Source of the DNA: Calliopsis andreniformis
Taxonomy: Eukaryota; Arthropoda; Insecta; Hymenoptera; Andrenidae
DNA length: 64,000 nt
Assembly (NCBI RefSeq): GCF_051401765.1
Contig: NC_135071.1
Coordinates: forward strand, 16,718,961-16,782,960
Reading direction: 5' to 3'
Each line of letters begins with the position of its first letter. The first letter of the stretch is position 1. A program made the position numbers and the translations under genes. This document shows, in pieces, positions 35,301 through 51,297 of this stretch. The notes under the pieces are model-generated. The model searched no databases and was not told where the DNA came from. It saw only the letters and a program-made list of their open reading frames with translations.

Positions 35301-36705
35301 CGCTCAGCCATAATGCTTTCAAGTTGTTCAGGTTCAACATAGAGACGGGCAAATATTTGATGCAATTGTTCACAAGATTGAGTACCGTTAATGAAGACAA
35401 ATGGCCAAGCTCGGGCGGCACCCGAGTCAGATTGTTCGATCGCAGTGAAAGTAATGATAATGCAGTGCAACTTCCGATTTCTGGTGGAAGGCATCTCAAG
35501 TAGTTATTGTCCGCATTCAAACAGTGCAGTTTTCGCAAAAGTCCTATCGACGATGGCAAATACTCAAGGAAGTTCTTAGTAACTATAAGCTCCTCTAAGC
35601 TTGACATCTGTCCAATGTCATTTGGCAGTGCGTTCAATTGATTGTCATCGACTTTGAGAGTCACGATTGTACGTAGATAGCAAAGGGAATCCGGTAACTG
35701 ATAAATCTCGTTAGAGGAAAGATGCATAATCGAAATATCTCTCCAACCATCCACTTCCGATGGAATAACATGAATTGCGTTCATCGTGCAATCGAAATGA
35801 TTCAAACGATAGAGCTGTTTAATGTTGACTGGTATACGTCTGATATCATTACCATCTATCCACAGTTCAGTAAGGTTGATGAGATCTCCAACAACCTCGG
35901 GCTAAAAACACGCGATTTTTTAGCGAGCAGTTTAATAAATTTGACCATGATATAGGGAGAGAACTTACCAATTCTGTGAAATCATTATTACCAATGTCAA
36001 GTCTTTGCAAATTTATTAAACGGCTCATACTCTTTGGCAATGTCATCATATTATTCTCTCTGAGTTCTAATGTTCTCAGAGCTGAAAGTCTCCCAAAATT
36101 TGCTGGAAGATATTCTATGTATGCATCATTTATATATAATTCTCGCAACCCAACAATATGTGTAATAGCATCTGGGAAACGTTCAAAAGGGTTAACACTG
36201 ATATCTATAGAACGCAGGTTTTTACATTCTTTTATACTGTCTGGTAATTCTTTAATACCTGAAAAATTAAAGTAATATGTTAGTACAAACTAAGATATCA
36301 AACGTGCTAAAAATGATAGCAAAAACAACTTCATGCACATACTATTTTTGCTGAGGTCTAAATACTCCAGGTTGATCAATGATGCTATGGCGGGTGGTAA
36401 CGTGGTGACTTCATTATCGCTAAGTGAGAGTACTCGCAATTCATGGCACTGAAACAGTGGCCTTGGAAGATCTTTTATCTGCAATAATAAATAGACTGGT
36501 TAATTGAAGCAGACAAGAATGCTTACTAAATAATAAACTCAATATTTACCCTATTAGCATCTAAATACAGCTTCTCCAATGTTCTCTCATAAATGAACAC
36601 GTCCGGTGGTACATCATAAAGATTACAATGATTCAACTGTAATTCGGAAATATCTTCTTCTTGTGCTCTCAAACATGCAGCGCACTGCCACCAAGCACTA
36701 CCCAT
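32396..36705 (-). CDS. Lap1: LAP-family LRR-PDZ scaffold protein (Lap1/Erbin-like)
   Basis: Membrane-associated scaffold of epithelial and synaptic junctions. Ten exons were read on the - strand: 36,705-36,550, 36,478-36,343, 36,258-35,969, 35,901-35,190, 34,928-34,738, 34,522-34,409, 34,161-33,729, 33,654-32,810, 32,725-32,654 and 32,572-32,396. All phases agree, giving about 1,041 residues. The start MGSAWWQCAACLRAQEED precedes about 16 leucine-rich repeats (ISELQLNHCNLYDVPPDVF, LEKLYLDANR, LWLSDNQSQPLVPLQQE). A LAP-specific segment follows (LPQKPRQELE, PTPYPKELRNLARHARN), then a Ser/Asn-rich linker of about 480 residues. One C-terminal PDZ domain ends the protein, with carboxylate loop GLGFSIAGG, and TKVNPDGPAQGTLRPGDKIL and DGIDFTKF; it ends SRHQ. 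The 33,654 junction is a tandem NAGNAG acceptor. A 5' UTR intron may end just upstream of the start codon. The family is certain; naming as Lap1/Erbin rather than Scribble rests on a single PDZ. Confidence 0.93.
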
Positions 36706-37860
36706 TTCATTTATAACTGTAAAATGGATCACATAGAACCAATTCAACAAAGGAAACAATCTGGAAGAGGATTCCCAATTACCTATAATACTTCAAGAAT
36801 GATTTTCCAAGAACATCTATAAATCTATGGCAAGCAGATAAATCCGTGGACAGTAGGAAACTCGCTAAAAGACTATTGTTCCATGTGATTCCTCAAAATC
36901 ATTCGACGATCTGTGCATCAACATTCCGTTTCTTTCGTGCCGGTTTTGCCACGGTTGTTCCCTGCTGCATCATTGCAAACGTTACGATACACGATGCGCT
37001 GTCGAAGAAGCCTCTTCCTCGGACAATACAACAATGATATACAGAACCGTAACAATATACTGATATCGACACCGAGTAGATGTCAAGAGGTGCAGGTTAT
37101 TCGAAAGATTCCTTCAAGGGTTCCTCCGATGAACATATCTCACTGTTCACTCGTTGCACATTCTAATTTCTCGCGGAGTCAATGCGAAGTCAATGAACCA
37201 AGATCCATCGGGCAATAAAGGATCTCCCGACGGTGCAACAATTGGACACATTCGCTAGAACCGAACGAACTTACGAGCCTACTATTCATCGAAAGAAAAA
37301 CCTTGAACGGCCTATAATGGTCCGTTCATAACTTCCTCATACGAGAGTCGTAGTAATTTATACCTGAGCGATCATTGGTGGATCTTACGATCGACGTGTG
37401 TAAAGAATGAGGAGGATTTCATTCATGCTGGCATAGTACTACGATCGAAGACGATACACATCCCAGGTAAATATCAGTTCATGTACAGCGATTGAGATTC
37501 ATTGTGGTGTCATTTTTCTCAGAAATGAGGGAGAGCATATTCTAAATTCGCGATTTTTCGTGACCTGTCTGACGTGAGAATGCGCCTTAGTAAACGCATA
37601 ATCGACAACAGCCAGTGACGTTTACGGTCGTGCATACACGTGCGCAGAAGTTAATTAATGGATTAAACGTGACGAAAAGGTGGAAAGATTGAACGTTGCG
37701 ATGCATTGCAATGAGAATCAAACTGGTGGTATGTAGAGGCAAAGAGGTCGAGACACTTGCGGCACTTGCGTTCGCTTACGTCGAACCAGTCGGAATAAGG
37801 GAATCGATAAATGTACAGTTCGGGTTTTAGAAGATAAAGAGGATCTTGAACGATAGGAAA
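36706..37860. promoter_or_regulatory. Head-to-head intergenic region of Lap1 and RUNDC1
   Basis: 1.15 kb separates two divergent start codons, so it should hold both promoters and 5' UTRs. A good splice acceptor just upstream of the Lap1 start codon suggests a Lap1 leader intron inside it. No canonical TATA box is obvious. Confidence 0.6.
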
Positions 37861-40517
<2,657 letters not shown>

Positions 40518-43500
40518 TCACAGAACAAGTCGACGTTCATACTGATGACAGCATATAGGTAGTCATTTTTAGGGAGTAAAGTGTGCAAGGTACCAAAGAT
40601 TGCAACTACCGAAATAGGAAACAGTATATTTTATCCTTATATTGACGTTATAATAATATATCAAATTTTTATTGTTTTAAAATATTATTTTATAAGGAAG
40701 ATTATTTTCTCATTCCCTGAGTACTTGACAAAAGGAGAAATTGTTAGAATGCAATAATGTAGCTATAATAATTTAAAGTATCAGTATTTTAGAAGTGGAT
40801 TCTCAGGGTCTGGAGTTTAATTGTTTCATTTTAAAACTTTAAGACATGTTGTTACTCTATAAGTTTTAAAAGAACATAATCTGTTGTGTGTGAAGGCTTA
40901 ATGATGATCCTCTTATGCGTATATATATAGATATATATACATAGACATACAGTACAGGTATAAATGCAATGCTGCCTGATACAATATGGACTGAAACATA
41001 CTAGTTATTTTGAAGTACATCTTCGAATATTGCACGTTCTCGACAATGCAATTAATTCGTGATATTAAAAGTTTTATTTAGACCACTTAAAAAGTAATCT
41101 CGTAAACTTACGTAAAGTTTATAGAATTAAAGATCACACGGTTTTTCCTATGATCAAAATTAATGACAATTTAATACTGAATTTTTGCATAATAAAATTA
41201 AAGATTGCATTATTTTTTAGTAAAAATCAATTAAAGAGAAGAAACAAATCGATAGTCTCTTTTTTTAGAATTTGATAATAAAAGTATATACATTCCTTTA
41301 CTTTTTAGTTAATCGATATATGAAAGTTAAAGAATGTATGATTTTATAGTAACATATCATTCGAACAGTAGTTAAAATACACTAATATATACCAGTATAT
41401 GGCATATGTAAACATCAATGTTGTAATATATTGTCAATGTTTTATCTTTGTTGTGTCTTAGAAATCTTTATAACTGAATTATTATACTTATTTATAGGCC
41501 AATATGCATACAATGTATACATATTCATATAAATGTGTAAGATATATCTTCAATTAGTCCTAATGATTGAAAAAGTTTCAGAATGTAGACTGTTTGATCT
41601 CATTTTACTATGAAATTAATTGAATGAACTTTTATGTACTGTTGTATTCTGTACATTTGCAAGTGTAGATTGTATAAATATTTTTTTTTAAGATACATTA
41701 ATTGTTCCTAATTTGATGACCATTATATATTGTAAGAAAAGCACACAGCTTCCAGAGAATACATATATTATTTTCAAACAGTTAACAGTTCGACATATAC
41801 ACACATAGTTAATTGCAACTACTACATCGCGAGTATAAGATATTTCAGATGTAAGATACTTTTAAGAAGTCAAATGTATTATATAATATAAATATCTGCT
41901 TTTTATATACACAATAATTTGACATTAGTTTATTGAAAAAATATATGCAGAAATATATTTATGCAGCAATGTATTTGGTTTTGTAAATAATGTCCCGACA
42001 CATTCCAATCTTTACATAAGCAAGACAAGAAAAAATGACGTACTCTGTATTGATTGTTTATTTCTTGTAAAAGTTGTACATCAGTAAAAGTTTCATAGCA
42101 GTTCTTTCAACACGTTTTGTAGTACATCATTGATAATTCCTCGACACCCTCAGTAATAAGATATATAATTCTCAATAACTCTTATTTAAAACACGATTCT
42201 TTATAGTGAAATGAATGACAACGTTTAAATTAGACATCGCTATTTCTTCGTTATTTTCGCTAGTTCATTTATCAATTTCACTTAAAATTGAAAATAGAGT
42301 ATCGAGGAATCTCGACGTTTTTTTTTACAGATTATAGTTTGTTGTACATAAAATTCAGAATAGAGTCTACATTGTTAATAACATATATCTGAACTCAACG
42401 AAGTATATAGTACCAAAAGCTTCTTTCTTGGTCATGGACAATACGTTTCATACACGTATCATCGTAATATGATATATCACGTACAACACTACTTATAAAG
42501 GATACAAGTACACAGATGTAAGAGCACAGACTTTGTAAAAGTTCTTCTCACCTTCCACGATATAAAAGTCATGTATAAAAAAGTGTATGGAAGAGCATTT
42601 GCATATTGCATTCACATTTTTTTCACACATAGAGTACAATGTTCTTTTTCTAATGCTCAACCAAGAATCATACTGAAACTTAAGAGAGTCTTGGACCTAT
42701 TGCAATATATGCTTTGCAAATTAAATGGACAGTGACATTCATTAGATATACCTACTTATGCATTTAAATATAGAATATATTATTCATAAATAAATATGAT
42801 TCTCATAACGCATAAGGGTCGTTACGAAAATAGTATGATGAATGGGTTTGATGGAATGTAAAGTATCACAAAATCGGAGTAAAAGTGAAATTCAGTCTGT
42901 AAAAAATATAGAAATCAAATCTCATCTTCATGGTAATTTCGTTGCGAGATGCATTAAAACTATATTATAGGAATAATCCATTCAGCCATATATTCTATAG
43001 AACAAATCATATTTTAAATCAATTCTATGTTACAGTTGAAACATTCATTTAAATATTGTTTATAGTACGATAATGATTTACTTTCAAATCCTATGTATAA
43101 CAGTTGCACAGTATACACTCACTTAATGTTCTTTTCCTTACTGTAACATTTGTCATAATAGCTTTCACTGATATCCTTCGTACATTAAATAGGCTATTTT
43201 TTTGGTACAGCAACGATCTAACATCTAACAATTAAGGACAGTTTACATATAACGTCGCTAAATATAAACCCATTCTTTTATAGCCAAATCATTTGCACAG
43301 TTATATAAATTCAGTATTATCTGTTTTAGGCTTTAGTGAAACATCATTTTTTATTTTATATATATATTTTTATATAAATCTAGGAAAGTTTGTCTTCTGT
43401 AAATATAACATGCGTCTCTCAAAAGATTCTTATTTTAAAGGAAGAAATACCAGAAATATATGTATTAACACATACAATTTTAGGTATACAAATGTATAAA

Positions 43501-44541
43501 TATATTGTGATTATATGATCTGGTCAACTAATGACAATTAATCGTCTTAGTCTTCTATAAAAAATATTCAAAAAACTGAAAATAGAATATTTCATTTAAA
43601 TACTATAGAATCATGAGATTACAAAAGAATTTCAGTAAAAAAATGGATGATCCGTTTTTATAATTTTAAGGTAGAAGTAACAAGCTTGTAGAATTTGTCT
43701 AAGGGAAAATACTTGCATTGTTTTATAAGTAGAGATAAGCTGATTACCATCAATTGCAACAGATCAATTAATCTATTGTTTATTTTGCACATTGAGTTCT
43801 GTATTCTTATCACTTAATACAATGAACATTCTATTGTTACTATATTACCACTGAAGTCTTTGTGTCCTTATTTTGTTTGGACTATTACAAGTACATAATG
43901 TATTTTTTAATGGCAGTTAATGATACGTCGTATTGCTGTAAAATTCGTTGACGGAATGTGCGAAATCACAATAGGAAAGCATAAATATAAAATTTAAGTT
44001 AAAAATTATTTTTAAATGTAATATTATATACCAGTCTTTAATTGTGTTAGTCCCGATATAAATATAAATAATAAGTATTAACAAGTAAAAATTTTGCAAA
44101 AAAGAGTATAAGAGTATAAATGTAATATTTTGGAACATGATTCAAGAGCAATTTAGAAATGAATTTTTAATGACTCTATAAAATAAAGATATGAATTTAA
44201 TGCAATGTACATATTTACAAACCATTGTGCATAAACCAAATAAAGAATGGCAGAAGCAAAGTGAATGTACCTTCTTTTAGAATGTTGTAAAAAAGAATCG
44301 TGACACTTTTTGTGCAATACATTCATTAATGTTAACAAAATATACTTGTTAATACTAAAACGTTTCTCTTTTCTCATAAATACTTTGATCAATTTTGCTA
44401 CGTAACAAACATAACAAAGGCAATTATATGTAACATGTAGGTACAGTTTATCATTGACTTACCATAATTTTTGTATAAATATCACTTAGTTCCTAGTTGT
44501 GAATGAATAATTCAGTTTCCCTTCAATACAAATTATCAGGC
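40518..44541. other. Probable 3' UTRs of RUNDC1 and Nrk (convergent genes)
   Basis: 4 kb of AT-rich DNA without supported coding exons lies between two genes that end towards each other. Several AATAAA hexamers occur on both strands, for example AATAAAAG near 41,277 on +. The true ends cannot be placed. If both transcripts are long, they could overlap as antisense pairs. Confidence 0.55.
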
Positions 44542-46995
44542 TCAAACGTGGATACGCAAAGGTACGCTGTCTGACTTATTCTCCGCTTCCAAATTGTGTT
44601 TTATAGTGTCTAGTGTATTATAGATTGTTCTGAATGTGGGTCTGTCCGATGGTCTCCTGTTCCAACACAGTTTCATCAAATCGTATATCGCCTGCGGCGT
44701 ATTTTCAGGACACTGAAGAACATTGCCTTCCTTAATGTATTTTACAACTTCCTCGTGCGTCATCCCATAATAAGGCTGAAGTGCGAAACTAAATATCTCC
44801 CATAAGCACACCGCAAATGCCCACACATCGGTTTCAACAGTGTATTTATTGTACAATATGCTCTCTAGAGGCATCCATCTAACTGGGATAGCATCCTGGT
44901 CGTCACCCTTATAATAATCTTGCAGATAGATCTTCTGCGACAAACCGAAGTCAGCTATTTTCACAATCATCTGATCGTTGATCAAACAATTTCTCGTCGC
45001 GAGATCCCGATGGACGAATTTTCGATCCGATAAATATACCATTCCGGATGCCACTTGCAGCGCGATGTTAATTAAATCCATGTGCGATAAACGGGAGTCC
45101 GTGAAGTGTTTATCCCTGTCTAAAGTTCGAATGATATAATTTCCAGGCGAACAGGAGCGTAAGAATTCATTTAAATCACCACGACCCATGTACTCAAAAA
45201 GGAGGCACATTGGTCGACCTAACGCGCACACGCCTAGTAATTTAACAATGTTTGGATGATCGAATTCAGCGAGCAGACACGCCTCTCGTTCGAAATCTTT
45301 CAGTAGGTCCTCTGACGCTTCTTCTTTGAGCATTTTAACCGCGACATTTGTGAATTCTTCGCCTGGGACAAGGCCAGGTGCTTTTGCTTGGAATACTCTT
45401 CCAAAGGCACCCTGTCCCAAGTCTCGCACGTAAATCACGTTGTTCCTTGGAAATTCAAGCTTTTCCAATTTAGGATTAAGCTGTGCGCTTGTTTTATGAT
45501 AGGCGTCGTTGCTTGGCAGTTTATCCAAATCAATATTAACATACTAAAAATTGTACATAATGTTTAGATCATTGATATTCCAATTTTCCTACTATAAATA
45601 GCTTCAAGTGTAATGTCGAATCATTGTAAAGCCAGACTCAGTATTGTCTATCTGGGCAAGTTTGTTAAATTGTATCATTTGGATATTTCTTCATTGAGAA
45701 GTCAATTGTCTTAAATGTACCTGATTTTCTGTTGGGTTGTATCCTTGATGTCGTTTGTGAAGTCTATGACTTAAAATAATTGATAATATAGTTCCAAGAA
45801 TAATTATAAATCCCAATGAAGATAATATGAATATAAACATTGGAGTAAACAATGTATCCATTGCTAAGTCTTTTGGATTAATCTCAAGAACTTTACTTGT
45901 TACATTGTCTAAAGTAAAAGTGAAAGAAATGTAATAAAATAGGACTAAATATGTTCAATATTTTACAAAGAATTAATTAAATACCGCATATAGGAATATC
46001 ACAATGTTGCCATCGTATTTTAGGATCCATGGTAAAGCACCATGGCATTGGTTCATCTCCCCCTGCATTTCTGCAATAATTTTCTCCGTATCGAATTTGA
46101 GGGAAGACATCTGGAGGTCTGTCATGACTATGTGGTATTTGTACATTCCAAGATTGACAATCCAGACCAAACTTTGTCTTATTCACTTTACCCATATAAA
46201 ACCTACCATTGCCTTTGACACAGTCATCTAAAATAACATATATTTTAGCATAAAAGCTAGTATTGCATGAGTTGCAATTAAAACAATCTCAAATGTGTTT
46301 TACATGTGACAAGGGTCTCATTCATATCAGTCAAATGAATGTGTGAGCAGGTCACTTTCCCTTTAACTATTCTTGGCAATGATTCACAGTCTGGCAGTGT
46401 AAAATGTCCTCTTGATCTAATGTAAATTTCTCTTTGCTTATTATCTTCTATCACTGCCCAATCATTGAAACAAAATTCGTGACGCACTGCCATACAGTCT
46501 TCATAACAGAGTGGTAGGCCAACTGAATTGTGACATTGTGGAAATGCATACATGCACAACATTTTCTAAAATAATAAAAACCTTATGTATAGTGTTTCAT
46601 CTTTATAATAATAATACTGTTGAGTTTTACATTCTTAGAATTCTGTTCAATATTAACAGATATTACCTCTGCAGCTGAACGACATGGTTCAACCAATCTT
46701 TGTATTAATTCTTCCCATAAGTTAGTTGTAATCTGTTCATTCAACAATCCCCCAGGATTGTTGCGCGTGTCATTGAACCATACTTTCCCAATGCCAGCCA
46801 AATGCTTATTACAGATCCTACCACTGTAAAGTGCACAGTAGCCTTGCGATTCTGGCTCTACAAATAGAGTACAATGAAACTGCGAATTTGTCATTCATAA
46901 CATTCATTTTCTCTGCCTTTGCGATACGTACTGGTATGTGCAGAACTGAAGTGCAAAATGATTGCTATTAAAGAAATAATCCAGAGCACCATCAT
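44542..46995 (-). CDS. Nrk: Nrk/MuSK-type receptor tyrosine kinase
   Basis: Six exons on the - strand: 46,995-46,932, 46,857-46,667, 46,565-46,304, 46,227-45,985, 45,908-45,721 and 45,543-44,542. All phases agree, giving 649 residues. The first exon is a signal peptide ([19 protein letters not shown]). A Frizzled-type cysteine-rich domain follows ([44 protein letters not shown]), then a kringle ([41 protein letters not shown]). One transmembrane helix lies in exon 5. The kinase has GQGAFGRVF, the VAVK lysine, [11 protein letters not shown] and the MuSK-like activation loop [16 protein letters not shown]. There is no immunoglobulin domain, as in Drosophila Nrk. The juxtamembrane region reads SNDAYHK where vertebrate MuSK has an NPxY motif. 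The tail ends LRIHV, a hydrophobic-x-hydrophobic possible PDZ ligand. The family ligand in insects is not settled; Wnt binding by the Frizzled domain is plausible. Confidence 0.94.
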
Positions 46996-47836
46996 TCAAA
47001 TATATTGAAAGAACGTTGGGAGAAGAATATCACATGTTTAAAAGGAAATTCGCTGCGTGAAAAGTCAGCCGATGCCGGTGTTCGTTTAATTTACATTGCA
47101 TTGCATTGAATTTACAAAGTAACTTAAGTATTTTTTAATACATAATCGACTATGATGCTCCATTCTACGCGCTACGCGAATTTCCACGCGTTTTCCTTTC
47201 TGTTCGGCGATGCACTGTGCGAATATTACAATTATCGATTGTAATTTTTCAAACTGTTTTCAAGGGGAGCCAGTGCGATAATTCGACAAAAATAAAGCCA
47301 ATGAACCGAACTACAACGCTGAACGCATAATTCATTATACACGATAGGCGCAATCAAATTATCTAAGGGAAAAATTCTGACTTCCTTTTTATCATGTGCG
47401 AGATAAACTTATTAAACGGTCAAGCATTCCTCTTTATTTACAACACTGATGCGATGAACAAATAGTAAATTTGCTCGTTTTGTAACGAATGTAAGTAGCT
47501 GCTAATCTAACAGAAATTTAGAACTAGGGCAGTATGATTTCGACAATGGAAAGATTCTCCAACTTTCCTAATTTGGTCGAATAACGTCTGGAATATTTAT
47601 TGCAATAAAATTAGGGGAATTCATTAAACTGTTGTCGAAATTAACAATAATTGGAGTCGTAAATTGTAACAGTTAGAAATTTCTTGCAGCGTGTCTAGTG
47701 TAAAAACCTAATTTTCTTTAGGAAATTTTGATCAAGGTGTTGGCAAAGCTGGCATTCGAAGCAAATTGCGCGGGAATAAATATCGCTCCATTATTCAGCG
47801 TGGATTCATCGGGAAAGGTCTGAAATGCAATAAAGC
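46996..47836. promoter_or_regulatory. Head-to-head intergenic region of Nrk and RfC4
   Basis: Only 841 bases separate the two divergent start codons, so both promoters must lie here or in 5' introns. No TATA box or named motif was recognised. Confidence 0.6.
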
Positions 47837-49649
47837 ATGCAGGCTTTTCTGAAGACTGGGAAATTGGGACCTTCAGATCCTAAGAAATCTTCGACCTCAA
47901 GAACCAAGGAGGGACGCAGCAGTTCCATTGCACCATGGGTTGAAAAATAGTGAGTATCATTTGGTGTAACCTTAACCGTTAATAATTTGAAACGTTTTTT
48001 CAACGAATTTTAAGGTTCTCGTACTTTTATAGCCGACCCAGGACAGTTGAAGACGTGGTTGAACAAGCAGAGGTAGTGGAAGTACTGAAGCAATGTATGA
48101 AAGGAGGCGATTTTCCGAATTTGTTATTTTATGGTCCACCTGGTACTGGTAAAACGAGTACTATCCTGGCAGCAGCCAGACAATTATTTGGTAGCCTTTA
48201 TAAAGAGAGAATACTGGAATTAAATGCTTCTGATGAGAGAGGTATCCAAGTTGTGAGAGACAAGATTAAATCGTTTGCTCAACTCACAGCAGGTGGTATG
48301 AGAGATGAGTAAGTTCATTTTTATATTATTTTTATAAGAATTTTTGACCAGTAGAATCGTTTTTTATAACTTAGTGTTACTTTAGAACCTCCATATCAGG
48401 AAATTAATGAAAAATCAATGATGCCCAGTAAAAGGTCTGAGAATTACAACATGAGTTATGTATATAGGTGACTTGAAGAACATAGTTGTTATCAGGAATT
48501 ATATTGAAGGGATTTAGCAATTCTTATTACCAACTAGAAAGTGAAATGCTTTAGGCAGATTAACCCAGAAGGATTGTGAAGTGTTAAACTTCTGGTTTTG
48601 CATTAGGAGCAGACAAAGGGTACAAAAAAAATGTTCTTCAATGACCTTGTACATTACTCTAGTAATTTCAGTGATAAGGCACAAATCTGAGACATATTGT
48701 ATACAATAACTAGAAGCAGATGTTAAGAGAACATTTATTATGAGGATAATATTTGTTTTCAGTGGGAGAAGCTGTCCACCATTCAAGATCATTATTTTAG
48801 ATGAAGCTGATAGCATGACCAGCGCAGCCCAAGCGGCACTTCGTCGCACAATGGAAAAAGAATCTCACAGTACTCGTTTCTGCTTGATCTGCAATTATGT
48901 GTCGAGAATTATAGAACCACTTACTTCACGTTGTACGAAATTTAGATTTAAACCTCTTGGAGAAGACAAAATAATTGAGAGATTAGAATACATATGCAAG
49001 GAAGAAGACTTGAAAGCAGACAAGCCTGTTTTGTTAAAAATTGTTGAAGCTTCTGGTGGAGATTTGCGACGTGCGATAACATGTTTGCAGTCTATTACAA
49101 GGCTAAAGGGTAAAGGTGTTGAAATCACTGTTAATGATGTCGTCGAAATTATTGGGGTAGTGTATTATTTTTTTTATCGAGGTATTTAATTACTAATGCT
49201 TTAATAAAAATGATAAAAAATAATTATAGATCGTTCCCGATAAATGGCTGGAGGAATTATTGGAAGTTTGCAAAACGAAGGACTATGGCAAAGCTGAAGC
49301 ATTTGTTGACCAATTTATGTTAGAAGCATATGCAACATCTCAAGTGAGTTTCCTACTCATTAGAATTTCGATTAAAATATTACAGTGTTTTAAAATACTT
49401 TTTATAGATTATTGAACAACTCAGTGAAAGAATTATATATTCTAATGAATTAAATGACCAACAAAAAGCTTTGATTGCAGAAAGGCTTGGGGTAAGAATA
49501 CTGAATTATTCTTATAGTATAAATAATATTTGTTATTCATTCTTCTTTTTTTCCAGGAGTGTAACTATAGACTGTTGGATGGTGGCAGCGAATATATACA
49601 ATTGATGAACCTCTGTTGTGGTATTATAAAAGCTTACGAATTAGTGTAA
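47837..49649 (+). CDS. RfC4: Replication factor C subunit 4
   Basis: Small subunit of the clamp loader that opens PCNA and places it on DNA in replication and repair, acting in the nucleus with four other RFC subunits. Six exons: 47,837-47,949, 48,033-48,308, 48,763-49,156, 49,230-49,343, 49,408-49,491 and 49,557-49,649, all GT-AG and in phase, giving 357 residues (human RFC4 has 363). It starts [11 protein letters not shown]. Motifs in order: WVEKYRP, Walker [29 protein letters not shown], Walker B ILDEADSM, sensor ICNYVSRII and the SRC arginine-finger motif [12 protein letters not shown]. The C-terminal collar domain follows, ending GIIKAYELV. Nothing is missing or disrupted. Confidence 0.96.
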
Positions 49650-49703
49650 GATATTTATCTGAACGTACAGTGTACATTGTTACTTTTTCTATTTTTCTAT
49701 CGC

Positions 49704-49709
49704 AATAAA
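49704..49709 (+). terminator. Candidate polyadenylation signal of RfC4
   Basis: AATAAA lies 55 bases after the RfC4 stop codon, within a short palindromic AATAAATATTTATT. Confidence 0.6.
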
Positions 49710-49828
49710 TATTTATTATTTTTTCATAAAATGAAACATTCACGTTATTTTATCTTCGCCAGGTGTAGTCAGTCTTCCGACCTAGGGATTTTCTTTACGC
49801 TATATATTCGCTGAAGTTTGCTATAAAA

Positions 49829-49836
49829 GCACCGCG
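49829..49836 (+). promoter_or_regulatory. TATA-like box upstream of the CpG-rich block
   Basis: TATAAAAG is followed at once by GC-rich sequence and a CCAAT word. It lies about 180 bases after the RfC4 gene end. It could serve a transcript starting near 49.86 kb, but no convincing reading frame follows, so this is tentative. Confidence 0.3.
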
Positions 49837-50049
49837 GCAATCTGACCAATTACACGCAAGTAGGGACATAAAGAATCAACGTGATTGGTAAAATTATCAA
49901 AGATGGTACCGAACAACATCTTTCAGTTGCGTCACACTATCGTTTAATGAAGAACTTCCTACACAACCTCTCTTCTAAACTTCCAGCTGAATCGAAACAA
50001 AAGCCACATCACGTTCAAGCATACGATCGAAGGGATTGTGTCCTAGGGA

Positions 50050-51297
50050 ATTTTCACGCTTCGATATCTCGAACGTCAGAACCACAGCGCACTCTATCGG
50101 CACGCAACATGCAGCGGCGCCGCTGTTTGAGAGCCGCTGCGATCGGCGTGTAGGGGCGTCGTTGCTGCGTGCAATGTGTATCGTGTAGGCGTTGGCGAGG
50201 AGGAGACGAAGTCGGGGATGTGTCCGTAAAAAAGTTGCGGTTTCTGCGTACTCTGCCGCACGTGCACGCTCGAAATCGGCGTTTCGCGTGTCGCCCGCGT
50301 GAATCCCGCGACGAAAAGCACGGTGTACGACTGTATCGTCGGCCGAGGCTGTTCCACAAACGGGCCTAACAATTACGGGGCCAGGAGAAAAAAAAAAGTG
50401 CGGCCAGTGCAGAGGTCCCGTCGTTCCCCGTATCTCGCCAAAGGCCACGTATCGTGCGCGCGTGCATTAACACCAAAGCTCGGGGCCCTTAATCAGGGTC
50501 ACGGTGGCAGAATCCTCGGGGACTCGCCTCGAAGAAGACGACACACGGGCGAGAACGACGCCCGTGCCAGGATGCCAGGACGTTCCCAGCGAAGGGCCAT
50601 TGAGACGGTCAGTGCTGCTCGCGCGACTTAATTCCCAGCCGTGGCACAAAGGCGGAGCGTAGTACGCGCACCTTTAAAAAGCGGCACGGCATAGTAGAGC
50701 GTGGCTCTAGTGAACGGGGCGAGAGGAGCGAGGCGAGAAGAGAGGCGAGCGACGGAGCGCGCGTGTGTGCGTACGGGAGATGTTCGGCATCTCGAGCAGA
50801 GATCCTGGTGCGGGAGGACTCGACTATCAGCGGGCACGATCGAGCATAACATCGTCGCAGGCCCGATCCCTCCGCGTGTGAGGGCCGATCGTTCGCTGCT
50901 GACTGTTTTCCCCCCGGCTTCTCGACCCAGCGGTGCTGTCCGCCGCCGTGAGATCTGATCGTCGGCCAGTCGGCGCACGCCAGCCGACTACTCGCCGCGA
51001 TTCCTCGGTCGCGCGAGTGAGTCAGAGTGCCCCGTTCCCTTTCGTGTGCGAAGGAAACTGCTCGACAAAGGATACGCTCTCGCCTAGCGAATTCCCAGTG
51101 GCTCTCTCGGTCCCTCCTGTCGGGGGCTCGATGATAGCGGCGAGGTTGACAGTGCGACTCGAGCCGCTGCCCGCGTGATTTCCTGGGGGAGGATCGTCGC
51201 GAGGAAGCTAGAGGCGGCGGACCCGCCGATCCGACGCGCGTCAACGCACCTTGGAATGTGACGGCCGACTCTCGGCCTGGGAAGTATCGCAGAAAAG
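50050..51297 (+). promoter_or_regulatory. CpG-rich block, putative promoter and non-coding first exon
   Basis: Markedly richer in G, C and CpG than the rest of the window. It ends at a strong splice donor, AGAAAAG followed by GTAAGCGATT, at 51,298. Several long open frames on both strands look like composition artefacts, being Arg/Ser-rich and with no domain. The simplest reading is the promoter and 5' UTR exon of a + strand gene whose coding exons are beyond 64,000 or too short to recognise. Confidence 0.45.

Noticed and set aside
50609..51244. A 211-codon open frame on the - strand
   Set aside because: Arg/Ser-rich product of CpG-rich sequence, with no domain and overlapping frames of similar quality on both strands.
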